The translations under genes were made by a program, and so were the position numbers. The notes beneath the pieces are model-generated. The model was given only the letters and a program-made list of their open reading frames with translations, ran no database searches and had not been told where the DNA came from. Source: Pseudomonadota bacterium (GTDB taxonomy: Bacteria > Pseudomonadota > Alphaproteobacteria > Caulobacterales > Caulobacteraceae). Taken from it: a DNA stretch of 64,000 bases. Location: contig JAFECT010000002.1 in assembly GCA_018241995.1 (NCBI GenBank), positions 186,001 through 250,000 on the forward strand. The letters run 5' to 3'. This document shows, piece after piece, positions 17,348 through 27,122 of this stretch (positions are counted from its first letter, which is position 1; every line of letters begins with the position of its first letter).

Positions 17348-18069
17348 ATGGCCCATAGCGAACGACCGCCGGCGCGCAGCATCCGTCACGGCGTCGAGAC
17401 GATCGACCCGGGGCCCGGCCTGCCGCGCCACCAGCATTTGCAGGCCTACGCCACCCTGATCCTGGAGGGGCGCTACGAGCAGACCGCCTATGCCGGCCGC
17501 CTGATCGCCGAGCCGGGGGTGGTGCTGGTCCAGCCGACCCTCGACCGCCACGCCGACCGCATGCTGAGCCGCGGCGCGAAGTTGTGCGCCTGCCCTGGCG
17601 GCGAGAGGCGAGCGTCGGCGGGGCGTTCCGCACCGCCGCCTTCGACGAGGTGCGCCGCGTGGCCGAGCACGATCCGACCGGGGCCGGGGAAGCCCTGGCC
17701 GAGGCCCTGGGCGAACTCGGCCCGCCCGGCGGCGCGCTCGGCGACTGGCCCGACCTCTTGGCTGGTGACCTCAATGCCGACCCGGACCTCAGGCTCGGCG
17801 CCTGGGCCGAGCGTATGGGGGTGGCGCGAGAGACGGTCTCTCGCGGCTTCGCGCGCATCTATGGCGTGGGGCCGGCGCGGTTCCGGACCGAGCTGAAGGC
17901 GCGCCGGGCGTTTCTGCGCATCGTCGAGGGGACGGATCCGCTGGCCGCCATAGCCTCCGACCTCGGCTTCGCGGACCAGCCGCATATGACCCGCGCGGTC
18001 GGCTGGCTGACGGGCGCCGCGCCTTCGGCCTGGCGGTCACATCGGTTCAAGACCTTGGCGGCGGCCTGA
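17348..18069 (+). pseudogene. AraC-family transcriptional regulator split by a frameshift
   Basis: Two overlapping frames make one protein. The first (from ATG 17348) gives a cupin-like sensor start with HQHLQAYATLILEGRYEQ and AEPGVVLVQPTLDRHADRM, typical of AraC N-terminal domains. At about 17579-17584 the sense passes to the +1 register: the first frame goes on as nonsense, while GTG 17584 onwards reads VRLPWRREA and continues to a full two-HTH AraC domain (GAWAERMGVARETVSRGFARIYG, IASDLGFADQPHMTRAVGWLTG). One missing base near 17581 (expected K-V-V-R-L-P-W) explains it. Either a real inactivating deletion, a sequencing error, or less likely programmed frameshifting. Divergent from the DoxX-like gene. 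Confidence 0.85.
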
Positions 18070-18083
18070 GCCAGGATCGGCGA

Positions 18084-18821
18084 ATGACCCTTGCCCCGCT
18101 CCTCGCCCCGCTCCTGCTTTTCACCACCGCTGCCGAGGCCGGTCCGCCCGCCCCGATCGCGCCTCCGGACCTCGTGGCTTCGTTCCGCGCGCGCGACCAG
18201 GCCATGCTCAACGCCATCGCGCCGGGCGACAAGAAGGTCTGGCACGCCGTGCTGGCGCCCGAAGCGGTCTATCTCGACGAAAACGGTCGGATCATCGAAC
18301 GGCCCCAATTCATGGGGGAGCTCAAGCCGCTAGGGCCCGGCGCCTCCGGCCACCTCGATATCGTCGACTATCGCCTGAAGATCGTCGGCGACACGGCGCT
18401 GGTCATACAGACCGCGGCCGAATACGAGGCCTTCCACGGCCAGGACCTGCGCACCGACTACATGATGAGCGAAACCTGGCGTCGCTCTGCGAACGGCGAA
18501 TGGAAGCTGCTGATGGTCCATGCCTGGGCGGTGATGAAGGACCCGCCGGCCATCGCCCTGACCGCCGTCCAGGCCGACCAGTACGTGGGCCGCTATCGCG
18601 CCGGCGACCTCATCTATGTTGTCGCGCGCCAAGGCGACGGTCTGGTCGGCGGGCGTGAAGGCCGCGACCTGAAGCCGCTCAAGGCCGAGATGGTCGATGC
18701 CCTGTTCGCCCCCGGCCAGCCACGCACCCGCAAGCTGTTCCAGCGTGACCATGAAGGGCGTATCACCGGCTTCTATGACCGCCGCGAAGGCGACGACCTG
18801 AAGTGGACCCGCATACAGTGA
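18084..18821 (+). CDS. Secreted DUF4440/SnoaL-like protein
   Basis: 245 aa. Signal peptide MTLAPLLAPLLLFTTAAEA. An NTF2-like domain spans about 30-145 (FRARDQAMLNAIAPGDKKVWHAVLAPEAVYLDENG, MSETWRRSANGEWKLLMVHAW), followed by a separate C-terminal beta-rich domain (about 150-245) of the type found after beta-lactamase-like enzymes. No catalytic residues identified. Its stop overlaps the start of the PhoD gene, so translation is likely coupled. Confidence 0.75.
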   Translation: MTLAPLLAPLLLFTTAAEAGPPAPIAPPDLVASFRARDQAMLNAIAPGDKKVWHAVLAPEAVYLDENGRIIERPQFMGELKPLGPGASGHLDIVDYRLKIVGDTALVIQTAAEYEAFHGQDLRTDYMMSETWRRSANGEWKLLMVHAWAVMKDPPAIALTAVQADQYVGRYRAGDLIYVVARQGDGLVGGREGRDLKPLKAEMVDALFAPGQPRTRKLFQRDHEGRITGFYDRREGDDLKWTRIQ

Positions 18822-20905
18822 CCAGGCTTTCCGCCTCGACCTCCCGCCGCCGTTTCCTGTCTCTGGCCGCGGGGTTCGCGGCGGCCCCCGCCTTCGCAGG
18901 GATAGCGTCCGCTTCGACCAGCGGCTGGCAGGAGCGGCGCGACGCCTATCCGCAAGGCGTGGCCTCCGGCGACCCCGATTCCACCAGCGTGCTGCTCTGG
19001 ACCCGCCGTCCGCCGCTCGAGGGCAAGGCCGCGTCGCGGGTCTCGGTCGAAGTCGCGGAGGACGAAGGCTTCAGGCGCGTGGTGGCCAAGGGTTCGCAGG
19101 CCCTGTCCCCGGACGCAGACTGGTCCTGCCGCATCCTGGCCGGCGGGCTGAAGCCGCGTCATGTCTACTGGTACCGCTTCACCGACGACCAGGGCCTGGG
19201 CAGTCGGGTCGGACGCACGATCACCGCGCCGGCGGAGAACGATGCGCGGCCGGCCAGCTTCGCCTTCGTCAGTTGCCAGAACGCCAACCTGGGCGCCCAG
19301 ACCGCCTATCGCCGGATGCTCTACGAGGACCGCCGCGCGCCTGAGGCCGAGCGGCTGGGCTTCCTGCTGCACCTGGGCGACTTCATCTACGAGCTGGTCT
19401 GGTATCCCGAGGACCGGAGGGGCGGCTACTACGACCGGCGGGTGCGCGAGATCGTGCGCTATCCCAAGGGCGAGAAGATCACCGATTTCCATGTGCCCGC
19501 CGACGTCGGCGACTACCGCGCCATCTACGCCGCCTACCTCGGCGACCCCGACCTGCAGGACGCCCGCGCCTGGCTGCCCTTCGTCAGCATGTGGGACAAT
19601 CACGAATTCTCCTGGCGAGGCTACCAGGGCGTGCAGAAGTTCTTCGACCAGGTGCGCCCGGCCCAGACGCGCAAGGTCGCGGCCATGCAGGCCTGGTTCG
19701 AATACCATCCCGGCCGGGTGGTGAAATCCAGCGGCCCGTCGCTGGACAAGTTCGATCCGCCCAAGGTGGCGGATGCCCCGATCGGGCCGCTCGACGCGCA
19801 CGGGCTGGGTCAGGACCCGAACAACCTGGCCGCCATCGCGAGCCTCAAAGGCTATCGAGCGCTGCGCTGGGGCAAGAACATCGAGCTGATCATCACCGAC
19901 CAGCGCTCCTACCGCTCCGACGACGTGATGGATGGCCCGGCGTCCGAGCCGTTCGCCACGCCGGACTTCCCCTATGTGACGCCGCAGGAGGTGGTGGAGA
20001 TCTTCGACGCCGGCCGTGAGGCGAACGGGGGCCGTCCGCCCGCGACCATTCGTTTCGGCGGCAAGGAAATTCCCAATCCGCGCAAGGACGGCGCGCCCCA
20101 GACCATGCTGGGGGTAGAGCAGAAGGCCTGGTTCCTCGACCGGCTGAAGCGCTCCAAGGCGACATGGAAGGTCTGGGGTTCGACCCTGGCGACGCTCGAC
20201 GCACGCACCGACATGGCCAATCTTCCGGCTGGCCGCGTCAAACAGCCCTGGCCGGGGGCCGGTTTCGCGGCGCTCGGCGTCGGCGACTGGAGCAGCTACG
20301 TCACCGAGCGCGGCGAGATCTTCGACGCGGTGGAAAAGGCGGGGATCACCGGCCTGGCGGTGGTTTCGGGGGACCGGCACGCCTTCTGGGCCGGCGCGGT
20401 GTCCAAGGCCCTGCCGCCCAAGGAATTCCGGCCGGTCGGCGTGGAATTCGTGGTGGGCTCGATCTCCGCGCCCGGGGTGGCGGAGGCCAGCGAGCACAAG
20501 ATCAAGCCGACCCACCCGCTCTATCCGCTCTACCTGCACCGGCCCTCGCCCGACCGGCCGTTCCAGTCGGCGATCAACATGCTGGCCCTGCACGGGGTGA
20601 AGTCCTGCCTTGAGCTCGAGCGCACCGGCGACGCGGACGCCGCGCGCAAGCTGTCCAACCCGGAGGTCGCGCCGCACCTCAGCTTCGCCGACATGGGCGG
20701 GCACGGCTACGCCGTGGTGAAGGCCTCACGCGACGCTCTGGAGACGCAATTCGTTTGCATCCCCCGCCCGCTGGAACACAGCGAGCACGAGGACGGCGGT
20801 CCGCTGCGCTACCGCGTCTCACACAGAGTCGCCCTGTGGCCCAAGGGCGGCCGGCCCAAGCTGGAGCAACGGATGATCGAGGGCGATCCGGAGCTGTCGA
20901 TCTGA
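18818..20905 (+). CDS. phoD: PhoD-like alkaline phosphatase/phosphodiesterase, Tat-exported
   Basis: The start chosen is GTG 18818, whose last bases overlap the previous stop (GTGA); an in-frame GTG five codons earlier is possible. A twin-arginine signal (SRRRFLSLAAG) is followed by an N-terminal Fn3-like domain (about 35-130) and the metallophosphatase domain. Metal ligand blocks: FVSCQNAN, HLGDFIYE, WDNHEF, SGDRHAFWAG. PhoD enzymes are Tat-exported, Ca2+/Fe3+-dependent and release phosphate from diesters and monoesters. About 695 aa, at the long end of the family. No Pho box was recognised. Confidence 0.9.
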   Translation: MTRLSASTSRRRFLSLAAGFAAAPAFAGIASASTSGWQERRDAYPQGVASGDPDSTSVLLWTRRPPLEGKAASRVSVEVAEDEGFRRVVAKGSQALSPDADWSCRILAGGLKPRHVYWYRFTDDQGLGSRVGRTITAPAENDARPASFAFVSCQNANLGAQTAYRRMLYEDRRAPEAERLGFLLHLGDFIYELVWYPEDRRGGYYDRRVREIVRYPKGEKITDFHVPADVGDYRAIYAAYLGDPDLQDARAWLPFVSMWDNHEFSWRGYQGVQKFFDQVRPAQTRKVAAMQAWFEYHPGRVVKSSGPSLDKFDPPKVADAPIGPLDAHGLGQDPNNLAAIASLKGYRALRWGKNIELIITDQRSYRSDDVMDGPASEPFATPDFPYVTPQEVVEIFDAGREANGGRPPATIRFGGKEIPNPRKDGAPQTMLGVEQKAWFLDRLKRSKATWKVWGSTLATLDARTDMANLPAGRVKQPWPGAGFAALGVGDWSSYVTERGEIFDAVEKAGITGLAVVSGDRHAFWAGAVSKALPPKEFRPVGVEFVVGSISAPGVAEASEHKIKPTHPLYPLYLHRPSPDRPFQSAINMLALHGVKSCLELERTGDADAARKLSNPEVAPHLSFADMGGHGYAVVKASRDALETQFVCIPRPLEHSEHEDGGPLRYRVSHRVALWPKGGRPKLEQRMIEGDPELSI

Positions 20906-20918
20906 CGTCGCCGCGCCG

Positions 20919-21404
20919 CTAGCGTCCGGATAGCTTCGTCAGCAGAACGCGGCTGCGCCATCCCACTTGGCCCCATGGCCGGGACTGGCCGCAGCTGTAG
21001 TTGACGACCTTGGCGTCAGGGTTGGGATAGTTTTTCGCCCAGCTGCTACTCTGCAGTGGTTGCAGGAAGAGCAAATATTCCTTGGCGTCGTCGAGATAGT
21101 ACGCGCCGCTGCTGCGTTCGGTGTAGATCGTGATCACGCCGTGGGCGCGGCCCTTGAACACCTCATCCACCCGGAACCGGCTGACAATGCCGGCGATGTC
21201 CTTGGCGTCGTCGTCTCGATATCGATTGGACAGGACGCGACCTCGCACGACCAGCCGCGAGTCACGGAACTCCTGGCGCACCGTCGTCTTGGCGTAGAGG
21301 ACGTTGTCATACATGCACAACGCTGAGGCCGGGGAGGTCCAGGCGGCTACGATAAGTGGCGCGGCCAAGGCAGCCGCCACGGTGATGCGAGCTTTCGCAG
21401 TCAA
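20919..21404 (-). CDS. Secreted protein with NTR/TIMP-like character
   Basis: 161 aa. Signal peptide to about residue 28 (SPASA). The mature part begins with Cys and has VVRGRVLSNRYR, FRVDEVFKGRAHGVITIYTE, EYLLFLQPL and a late Cys (VNYSCG). This Cys-start, beta-barrel, late-Cys pattern resembles netrin/TIMP-like domains found in secreted bacterial proteins. Function unknown. Its start overlaps the stop of the next upstream gene by four bases (ATGA). Confidence 0.65.
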   Translation of the reverse strand: MTAKARITVAAALAAPLIVAAWTSPASALCMYDNVLYAKTTVRQEFRDSRLVVRGRVLSNRYRDDDAKDIAGIVSRFRVDEVFKGRAHGVITIYTERSSGAYYLDDAKEYLLFLQPLQSSSWAKNYPNPDAKVVNYSCGQSRPWGQVGWRSRVLLTKLSGR

Positions 21405-21925
21405 TTCAGGGCTCTCTTGCCTGTAGGCTTTGCGCCGGGCTCCTCAGGTTCGGCGACAGGGCCGTCGATCCAGGCGGGGAAGGCGCCGCCGGGCCATCCG
21501 GCGGCGGCGTGCATGCGGCTCAGCACCGTCAGCATCTGGCGCGTCTCGGTCAGGCGCAGGGCCAGGACCAGGGGCGCTTCGGCGCCGTAGTCGAAGGCGA
21601 ACACCAGCCCGTCGCCCGAGGGCTGGATGTTGATGTTGCGCACCACGCCCGCGACCGTCTCGGCCCGCGGCGTCACCGGCGGCGTCTTGCCGAACTCGGC
21701 CATGGCGGCGGCCTGCTCCCAGGACTGCACCACCGCCTTGTGCTCCTGCGGCGCCTCTTCGCCCTGGCTCTTCTCCAGGATGGGCACCAGCGCCTTCACA
21801 AAGTTCCTGCACAGACGTTGGGTGAACCAGAGCTTGGTGGTCGCGCCGTCCACGTCCTCGGTCAGCCAGGCGATCCGGTCCTCGGCGCCGTCGTAGAGCT
21901 GCGAGAATTTGTGGATCTTGCCCAT
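21401..21925 (-). CDS. Conserved hypothetical protein
   Basis: 174 aa, no signal peptide, mixed alpha/beta. Notable: WLTEDVDGATTKLWFTQRLCRNFVKAL near the start and a beta-rich stretch GDGLVFAFDYGAEAPLVLALRLTETRQML. Not recognised. First gene of a two-gene unit with the secreted NTR-like protein, coupled by an ATGA overlap, and divergent from the beta-lactamase-fold gene. Confidence 0.7.
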   Translation of the reverse strand: MGKIHKFSQLYDGAEDRIAWLTEDVDGATTKLWFTQRLCRNFVKALVPILEKSQGEEAPQEHKAVVQSWEQAAAMAEFGKTPPVTPRAETVAGVVRNINIQPSGDGLVFAFDYGAEAPLVLALRLTETRQMLTVLSRMHAAAGWPGGAFPAWIDGPVAEPEEPGAKPTGKRALN

Positions 21926-22003
21926 GGGGCGAGGCCTCGTCGGTGAGGCGCAGTGAAGGGGGCGCCGTTACCTTCGCTGTAAATCCGCCTAACATCGGCG
22001 TCC

Positions 22004-22954
22004 ATGACTGTTCTGCCCGCCCTCGCCCTCGCCGCCGCGGTCGCCGCCCAGGCTCCGGCCCCACCGCCCGACGCCGCCCTGCAGGCGCAGCTTGCGACGA
22101 TCGCCGCGGCCCATCACGGCAAGGTCGCCCTCTTCGCCCGCAATCTGAGCACCGGCCAGACCGCCGCGCTCGATCCGGACGAGCCGGTCCCGACGGCCTC
22201 GGTGATCAAGCTGGCTGCGCTCTACGAGGCCATGGAGCAGCTGCGCGCCGGCGAACTGCGCTGGGACGAGAAGCTGACCCTGACCAAGGCCGACCAGGTC
22301 CAGGGGTCCGGGGTGCTGGTGTTCCTCGACACGCCCGCGACCCTGACCGTCAAGGACGCCCTGACCCTGATGGTCACGGTCAGCGACAACACCGCCACCA
22401 ACCTGGTGCTGGGCCGCCTGGGCCTGGCCCGGGTGAACGCGCGGATGCGCTCCATCGGCCTGACCCAGACCACCTTCTACAAGAAGGTGTTCAAGCCCAT
22501 CGAAGGTCCGATTCCGCCCGAGCAGCCGCAGTTCGGCCTGGGCCGCACCACCGCGCGCGAGATGGCGGAGCTGATGACGCGCATCGTGCGTTGCCGCTTC
22601 GGCCCCGGCGACACGGCGCCGACGGAGGCGGATCGCGCGGTCTGTTCCGTCGCCCTGGAGATGCTGCGCAACCAGTCCGACCGCTTGGCGATCCCGCGCT
22701 ACCTGGAGACCGTCGATTCCAGCGAGGCCGGTTCGGCCATCGCCCACAAGACCGGCGCAGTCGACGCCGCGCGCAACGACGTCGCCGCCCTGGCCACGCC
22801 CAACGGGACCATCGTGCTGTCGATCTTCACCCACGACAACGCCGACCATGGCTGGTCGGTCGACGATGAAGGCGACCTGACCATCGCGCGCCTGGCCCGC
22901 TGCGTCGTCCAGGCCTGGTCGCCCAGGGGCCTGGACGCCTCGAAGGGATTTTAG
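22004..22954 (+). CDS. Secreted class A beta-lactamase-fold serine hydrolase
   Basis: 316 aa with an N-terminal signal peptide (about 1-16). Catalytic motifs are in place: SVIK (Ser66-Lys69), SDN (127-129) and KTG (249-251). The canonical omega-loop ExxxN is not clear: a Glu at 167 is followed by prolines and no Asn, so deacylation of beta-lactams is uncertain. Alternative role: peptidoglycan-related or ester hydrolase. Periplasmic. Stops five bases before the convergent S9 peptidase. Confidence 0.85.
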   Translation: MTVLPALALAAAVAAQAPAPPPDAALQAQLATIAAAHHGKVALFARNLSTGQTAALDPDEPVPTASVIKLAALYEAMEQLRAGELRWDEKLTLTKADQVQGSGVLVFLDTPATLTVKDALTLMVTVSDNTATNLVLGRLGLARVNARMRSIGLTQTTFYKKVFKPIEGPIPPEQPQFGLGRTTAREMAELMTRIVRCRFGPGDTAPTEADRAVCSVALEMLRNQSDRLAIPRYLETVDSSEAGSAIAHKTGAVDAARNDVAALATPNGTIVLSIFTHDNADHGWSVDDEGDLTIARLARCVVQAWSPRGLDASKGF

Positions 22955-22958
22955 GTCC

Positions 22959-24944
22959 TCAGTTCGCCGGGTTGTGCTTCTGCACGAACTCGACGGCGGC
23001 CTTCAGCATGGCGGTGCGGGTGGCGCTCGACGACAGCCAGTGATCCTCACCTTTCAGCTTGATCAGCTCCGCGTCCTTGCCGGCGGCGGTCAGGCGCGCG
23101 TGCATCTCCACGCTCTGGCGGATCTGCACGACCGTGTCGTCCTCGCCGTGGATCAGCAGGACGGGCGCCCGCTGATCGGCGTCCGCCGCATGGAAGATCG
23201 GAGAGATCGAGCGCAGTTCCGGATCGCCCGCGAAGGCGGCGCCCATCAGTCGGCGCAGGTAGCGGATCTCGACGTTCCAGGCGCTCGCCCCGCCCTTGTC
23301 GCCCACGCGCGCCAGGGCGCCGCCAGGATTGGACACCGCGCCCACCGCCACCGCGCAGCGATAGATATCGTGCTGTATCGTCACCCCTGCCAGGGCTGCA
23401 TAGCCGCCGTAGCTGGCGCCGACGATGCAGACCCGATTGCGGTCGATGACGCCCTGGTCCGCCAGGGCGGCGACGCCGTCGGACATGTCGGTCAGCATCT
23501 TGCGGCCGTATTCGCCGACCGCGGCGTTGCGGAAGGCGGCGCCATAGCCGTCCGAGCCGCGGTAGTTCGGCTGGAACACCGCATAGCCGCGCGATGCGAA
23601 GGCCTGGGCCCACCAGTCGAAGCGGACCCTGTCGCGCAGCCCCAGAGGGCCGCCATGCGGCATGACCACCAGCGGCAGCCTGCCCTTCGGCGCGCCGGGC
23701 GGCAGCGTCAGCACGCCCTCCAGCGGCTGGCCGTCGGCGGCCTTATAGGAGACCATCCGGGTCGGCCCGACCTGGTTGGGGCGAATCGCGGGATAGGCCT
23801 CAGTCAATTCGCCGGCCTGGCCGGTTGTCAGATCGACCAGCCAATAGGTACCGGCGTCGTCGCCGCCGTCGGTAAAGGCGATCACCTTGTCGAACCCCGG
23901 CGTGAACGACACGGGCTTGACGCGCAGGCCGGGGAACGCCTTGCGCAGTGCGTTGAAGCGGGCCTGCAGTTTGGGATCGAACAGGATCACGCCCTCGTCG
24001 CGGTCGGTCCGTGCGCCGATCGCGAGGTTGGTGACGGGATCGAGCAGGATGGTTTCGACCGCCTGGTCGTCGACCAGCACGACGGGCTTGCCCGGCGCGG
24101 TGAGGTCGTATTCCTCGACCCGCTCACGGTCCGCCGTCGATTCCTCGACGATTACCGTACCTGGCGTACGCCCCGGCCCGCCGACGCCCACGCCGCCGAA
24201 GGGATCGTGGCGGCGGTAGAATTCGCGCCCGCCGTCACCGGCCAGCAGGCGCATGTCCTTGGTCTCGCCATTGTACTCCAGCGACACCAGCACCTTGCCG
24301 TCCGGCGCCACGACCCAGTCGTGCTCGCTGCGCCCGCCCCGGGCGACGAGTTCGCTCTCACCGGTTTCCAGATCGGTCCGGTAGAGGTCGATGTCGTGAT
24401 CCATGTCGGCGGTGATGGCGCTGAAGTAGCCGTACCAGCGCCCGCCCGATTGCCGATAGCCGTGCTGGGCGATCACGCCCTTGTAGAACAGCGCCCGGCC
24501 TTTGGGCTCCTTGTTGAAGACCAGGAAGGACTGCCCGGTTTTCAGGTTGATGCACATGACCACGAAGGACTCGAAGCGGTCCTCCTTGACCGGCCAGTAG
24601 GCCATGTACTCGGGCTTCACGGTGGCGGAGATCGACAGGGTGACGAAATCGTCCCCCACGAAGCGCATGGCGCGCACCTTGCTGTCACCGACCTTGACGG
24701 CCAGCAGGGCGTCCCCGCCCACCTTGCGCACGAACAGCTTCCGGTCGGCGCCGTCCATGCCGATAAAGGCGAGCCGCTGGCCGGAGGGCGACAACGTCAT
24801 GTGCTCGATCGAGGGCAGGGCGCCGTAGACCTCGATCGGCGGTGGCGAGACGGTCTGCGCCTGGGCCGGAACCGCTCCCGCCCCCGCCCAAGGGGCGCAC
24901 AGCAAGGCGGCGGCCAGCGCGGCGCTGCGGATCCTGCTGGTCAT
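22959..24944 (-). CDS. Secreted S9 family peptidase (prolyl oligopeptidase type)
   Basis: 661 aa. Signal peptide ends near AQA (about 29). A beta-propeller domain (about 35-400) precedes an alpha/beta hydrolase domain. Nucleophile Ser about 511 in VGASYGGYAA; Asp in HGEDDTVVQ; His in KGEDHWL. Such secreted S9 enzymes trim oligopeptides. It lies 34 bases downstream of a paralogous S9 gene on the same strand, a tandem duplication. Confidence 0.92.
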   Translation of the reverse strand: MTSRIRSAALAAALLCAPWAGAGAVPAQAQTVSPPPIEVYGALPSIEHMTLSPSGQRLAFIGMDGADRKLFVRKVGGDALLAVKVGDSKVRAMRFVGDDFVTLSISATVKPEYMAYWPVKEDRFESFVVMCINLKTGQSFLVFNKEPKGRALFYKGVIAQHGYRQSGGRWYGYFSAITADMDHDIDLYRTDLETGESELVARGGRSEHDWVVAPDGKVLVSLEYNGETKDMRLLAGDGGREFYRRHDPFGGVGVGGPGRTPGTVIVEESTADRERVEEYDLTAPGKPVVLVDDQAVETILLDPVTNLAIGARTDRDEGVILFDPKLQARFNALRKAFPGLRVKPVSFTPGFDKVIAFTDGGDDAGTYWLVDLTTGQAGELTEAYPAIRPNQVGPTRMVSYKAADGQPLEGVLTLPPGAPKGRLPLVVMPHGGPLGLRDRVRFDWWAQAFASRGYAVFQPNYRGSDGYGAAFRNAAVGEYGRKMLTDMSDGVAALADQGVIDRNRVCIVGASYGGYAALAGVTIQHDIYRCAVAVGAVSNPGGALARVGDKGGASAWNVEIRYLRRLMGAAFAGDPELRSISPIFHAADADQRAPVLLIHGEDDTVVQIRQSVEMHARLTAAGKDAELIKLKGEDHWLSSSATRTAMLKAAVEFVQKHNPAN

Positions 24945-24978
24945 CCTTGATCCCCCCGGGGACAGCGCCGGATTTCGC

Positions 24979-26973
24979 TCAGGTCACCGGCAGGTTCTTG
25001 GCCAGGAACTTCTCCAGCGCCTCCATCATGGCGACGCGGTCCTTGGTGGCGTGCAGATAGTGGTCGTCGCCGGGGAAGCTGACCAGTTGCACCGGCTTGC
25101 CCGCATCCTCCAGCGCCTGCTTCATCTTGGCGGACTGCTCGAATGGCACGGTGGTGTCTTCTTCGCCGGCGACCAGCAGCACCGGGCCGGAGGCGCGGTT
25201 CGCGTACCGGGTCGGCGAGGCGGCGGCCAGCGCCGCGGCGTCGCCCGAGGCGTTGCCGATCAAGGTCTGCAGGTCGAAGGCGGAGTCGGAGCCCGAGCCG
25301 TAGGCGTGGACTTCTTCCCCGATCAGCAGCGGAAGGTCGGCCACGCCGTTGATCGAGACCGCGCACTTGTAGGCCTCGGGATGCATGGTGATGCCGGCCA
25401 GCGCCGCGTAGCCCCCATAGCTCCAGCCCACCACGCACACCCGCTTCGGATCGATCAGCCCCTTGTCGGCCATGGCCTTGATGCCGTCGGTGAGGTCGGT
25501 CTGCATCTTGCCGCCCCACTCCTTCTGGCCCGCGTCCTGAAAATCGGCGCCGAAGCCGGCCGAGCCGCGGAACTGCGGCTGCAGCACCGCATAGCCGCGC
25601 GAGGCCACGAACTGGGACAGGTAGTCGAAGCCGGCGTCGTCGCGCGCGCCCGGCCCGCCGTGCGGCATGACGATCAGCGGCAGCTTGCCGCCCGCCGGCG
25701 CGCCCGGGGGCATGGTCAGATAGGCCGGGATTTCCAGTCCGTCGGCGGCCTTGTAGGTCAGGTAGGTCTTGGTCCCCAGCTTGGCGTCCTTGAGCTCGGG
25801 ATAGGACTCCTGGATCGGCGAGACCTCGCCTTTGCCGGCATCGAACAGGAACCAGGACGGCGCGGTGTCGGCCGCCTCCACGCGGATCACATAGCGCTTG
25901 CGGTCACGCGACCAGTTCACGAACTCCACCGCCTTGCCTTTGAAGGCCTTGGACAGGGAGGCGTGGATCGCGCCGATCTCGGGGTCGAGCCACTCGTAGC
26001 GGCCATCCTCTTCGCCGGTGACGATGGCCACGGGCTCGTTTCTGCGCGGATCCCACTTCAGCCCGACCGAGCGGCTGGGGGCCTTGGGGCCGATGACGGT
26101 GATCTCGCCGCTGGCCAGCGACTGGCGGGCGATCTTGCTGGTGCCGTCCTTCTGCGGCACGCGCAGATAGATGGCGTCCTGCGCGGTCGAATAGCCCAGG
26201 ATGTCAGGGTCGCGCTCGGTGGAGGTGACGCGGTACAGCACCTTGTAGCCGCCGGCGCCCTTGGGCTTGGCCATGACCGAGGTGACGTGGCTGAGGTCGA
26301 CGTCCCAACGGACGCGCGGGTCGCCGTTGGCGTCCACGATCCAAGACCGGGTGGCGTCATTGCCGCGTTCGATGATGACGCTCTTGCCGGTGGCGGCGTC
26401 GGCGCGGAACAGGGCGCGGGTCGTGTCCTGCTTCTTGCGTTTGATCTTGGACAGCTCCTCGGCGTAGCTGTCGGTGTGGCCGTTGGAGGCCAGGCCCATG
26501 GCGGCCACGCTCGGCTTGGCCCCGTCGGTCACGCCCAGCACCGGTATGCCGGTGATGAAGACGGATTCCTCGCTGTCGCCCAGCAGCTTGCCGATCAGCT
26601 TGCCGTCGGTCCCAACGATGATGTGCCGATCGTAGTGATAGACGTGCTTGGGATCCTCGCGCCACTTCTGCAGGAAGGTGGCGCCGATCAGCAGCTGTTG
26701 ATCCCCGGCCCAGCGCACATCGTAGCTGTCGAGGTCGCCGAGCGGCAGGGTGGTGACCTTCTGGTCGTCGATGCCGATGATGTTGACGACCTTCTGCTGG
26801 GCGTTGGCGCCGAGCAGGGCCAGGTGGGTTCCGTCCGGTGAGATGTCCGCGTCCTCCAGCGCCGGGACACGCCCGAAGGCGGCGGCGGGCGGCGGGCCGT
26901 CAGCCCATGCGCTTCCCGACGCGAACACCAACACCGCCGCGGAGGCGGTGGCGACCAGACTACGAACCGACAT
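24979..26973 (-). CDS. Secreted S9 family peptidase, paralogue of the next gene
   Basis: 664 aa from ATG 26973 (MSVRSLVATASAAVLVF), preferred over an upstream in-frame start because it gives a proper signal peptide and follows a GGGGGA ribosome-binding site. Beta-propeller then hydrolase domain: catalytic Ser about 517 in VGWSYGGYAALAG, Asp in AGEEDTTVP, His in GDDHYLHA. Similar in order and motif wording to the downstream S9 gene, so the pair arose by duplication. Divergent from the hybrid kinase. Confidence 0.92.
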   Translation of the reverse strand: MSVRSLVATASAAVLVFASGSAWADGPPPAAAFGRVPALEDADISPDGTHLALLGANAQQKVVNIIGIDDQKVTTLPLGDLDSYDVRWAGDQQLLIGATFLQKWREDPKHVYHYDRHIIVGTDGKLIGKLLGDSEESVFITGIPVLGVTDGAKPSVAAMGLASNGHTDSYAEELSKIKRKKQDTTRALFRADAATGKSVIIERGNDATRSWIVDANGDPRVRWDVDLSHVTSVMAKPKGAGGYKVLYRVTSTERDPDILGYSTAQDAIYLRVPQKDGTSKIARQSLASGEITVIGPKAPSRSVGLKWDPRRNEPVAIVTGEEDGRYEWLDPEIGAIHASLSKAFKGKAVEFVNWSRDRKRYVIRVEAADTAPSWFLFDAGKGEVSPIQESYPELKDAKLGTKTYLTYKAADGLEIPAYLTMPPGAPAGGKLPLIVMPHGGPGARDDAGFDYLSQFVASRGYAVLQPQFRGSAGFGADFQDAGQKEWGGKMQTDLTDGIKAMADKGLIDPKRVCVVGWSYGGYAALAGITMHPEAYKCAVSINGVADLPLLIGEEVHAYGSGSDSAFDLQTLIGNASGDAAALAAASPTRYANRASGPVLLVAGEEDTTVPFEQSAKMKQALEDAGKPVQLVSFPGDDHYLHATKDRVAMMEALEKFLAKNLPVT

Positions 26974-27122
26974 GAGCAATTCCCCCGAAACGCAACTGCG
27001 GCGTGCGAGCGTAGCAGCGCCGTTACGGTCGGGCAAATGCGTCCAGCCGAATCGTCGCCGTTCCGCGACCGATTTTCCCCTGTCCGCTAACGTCCAGGGG
27101 TTCTTCACCTTTGTCGACTAGG

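Noticed and set aside
18773..20704. 643-codon minus-strand frame opposite phoD
   Set aside because: The plus frame has signal peptide and all PhoD metal motifs; the antisense frame has none.
22974..26841. Two long plus-strand frames over the tandem S9 peptidases
   Set aside because: Shadows of real minus-strand genes; composition is repetitive HVGD/RQ-like sequence without motifs.
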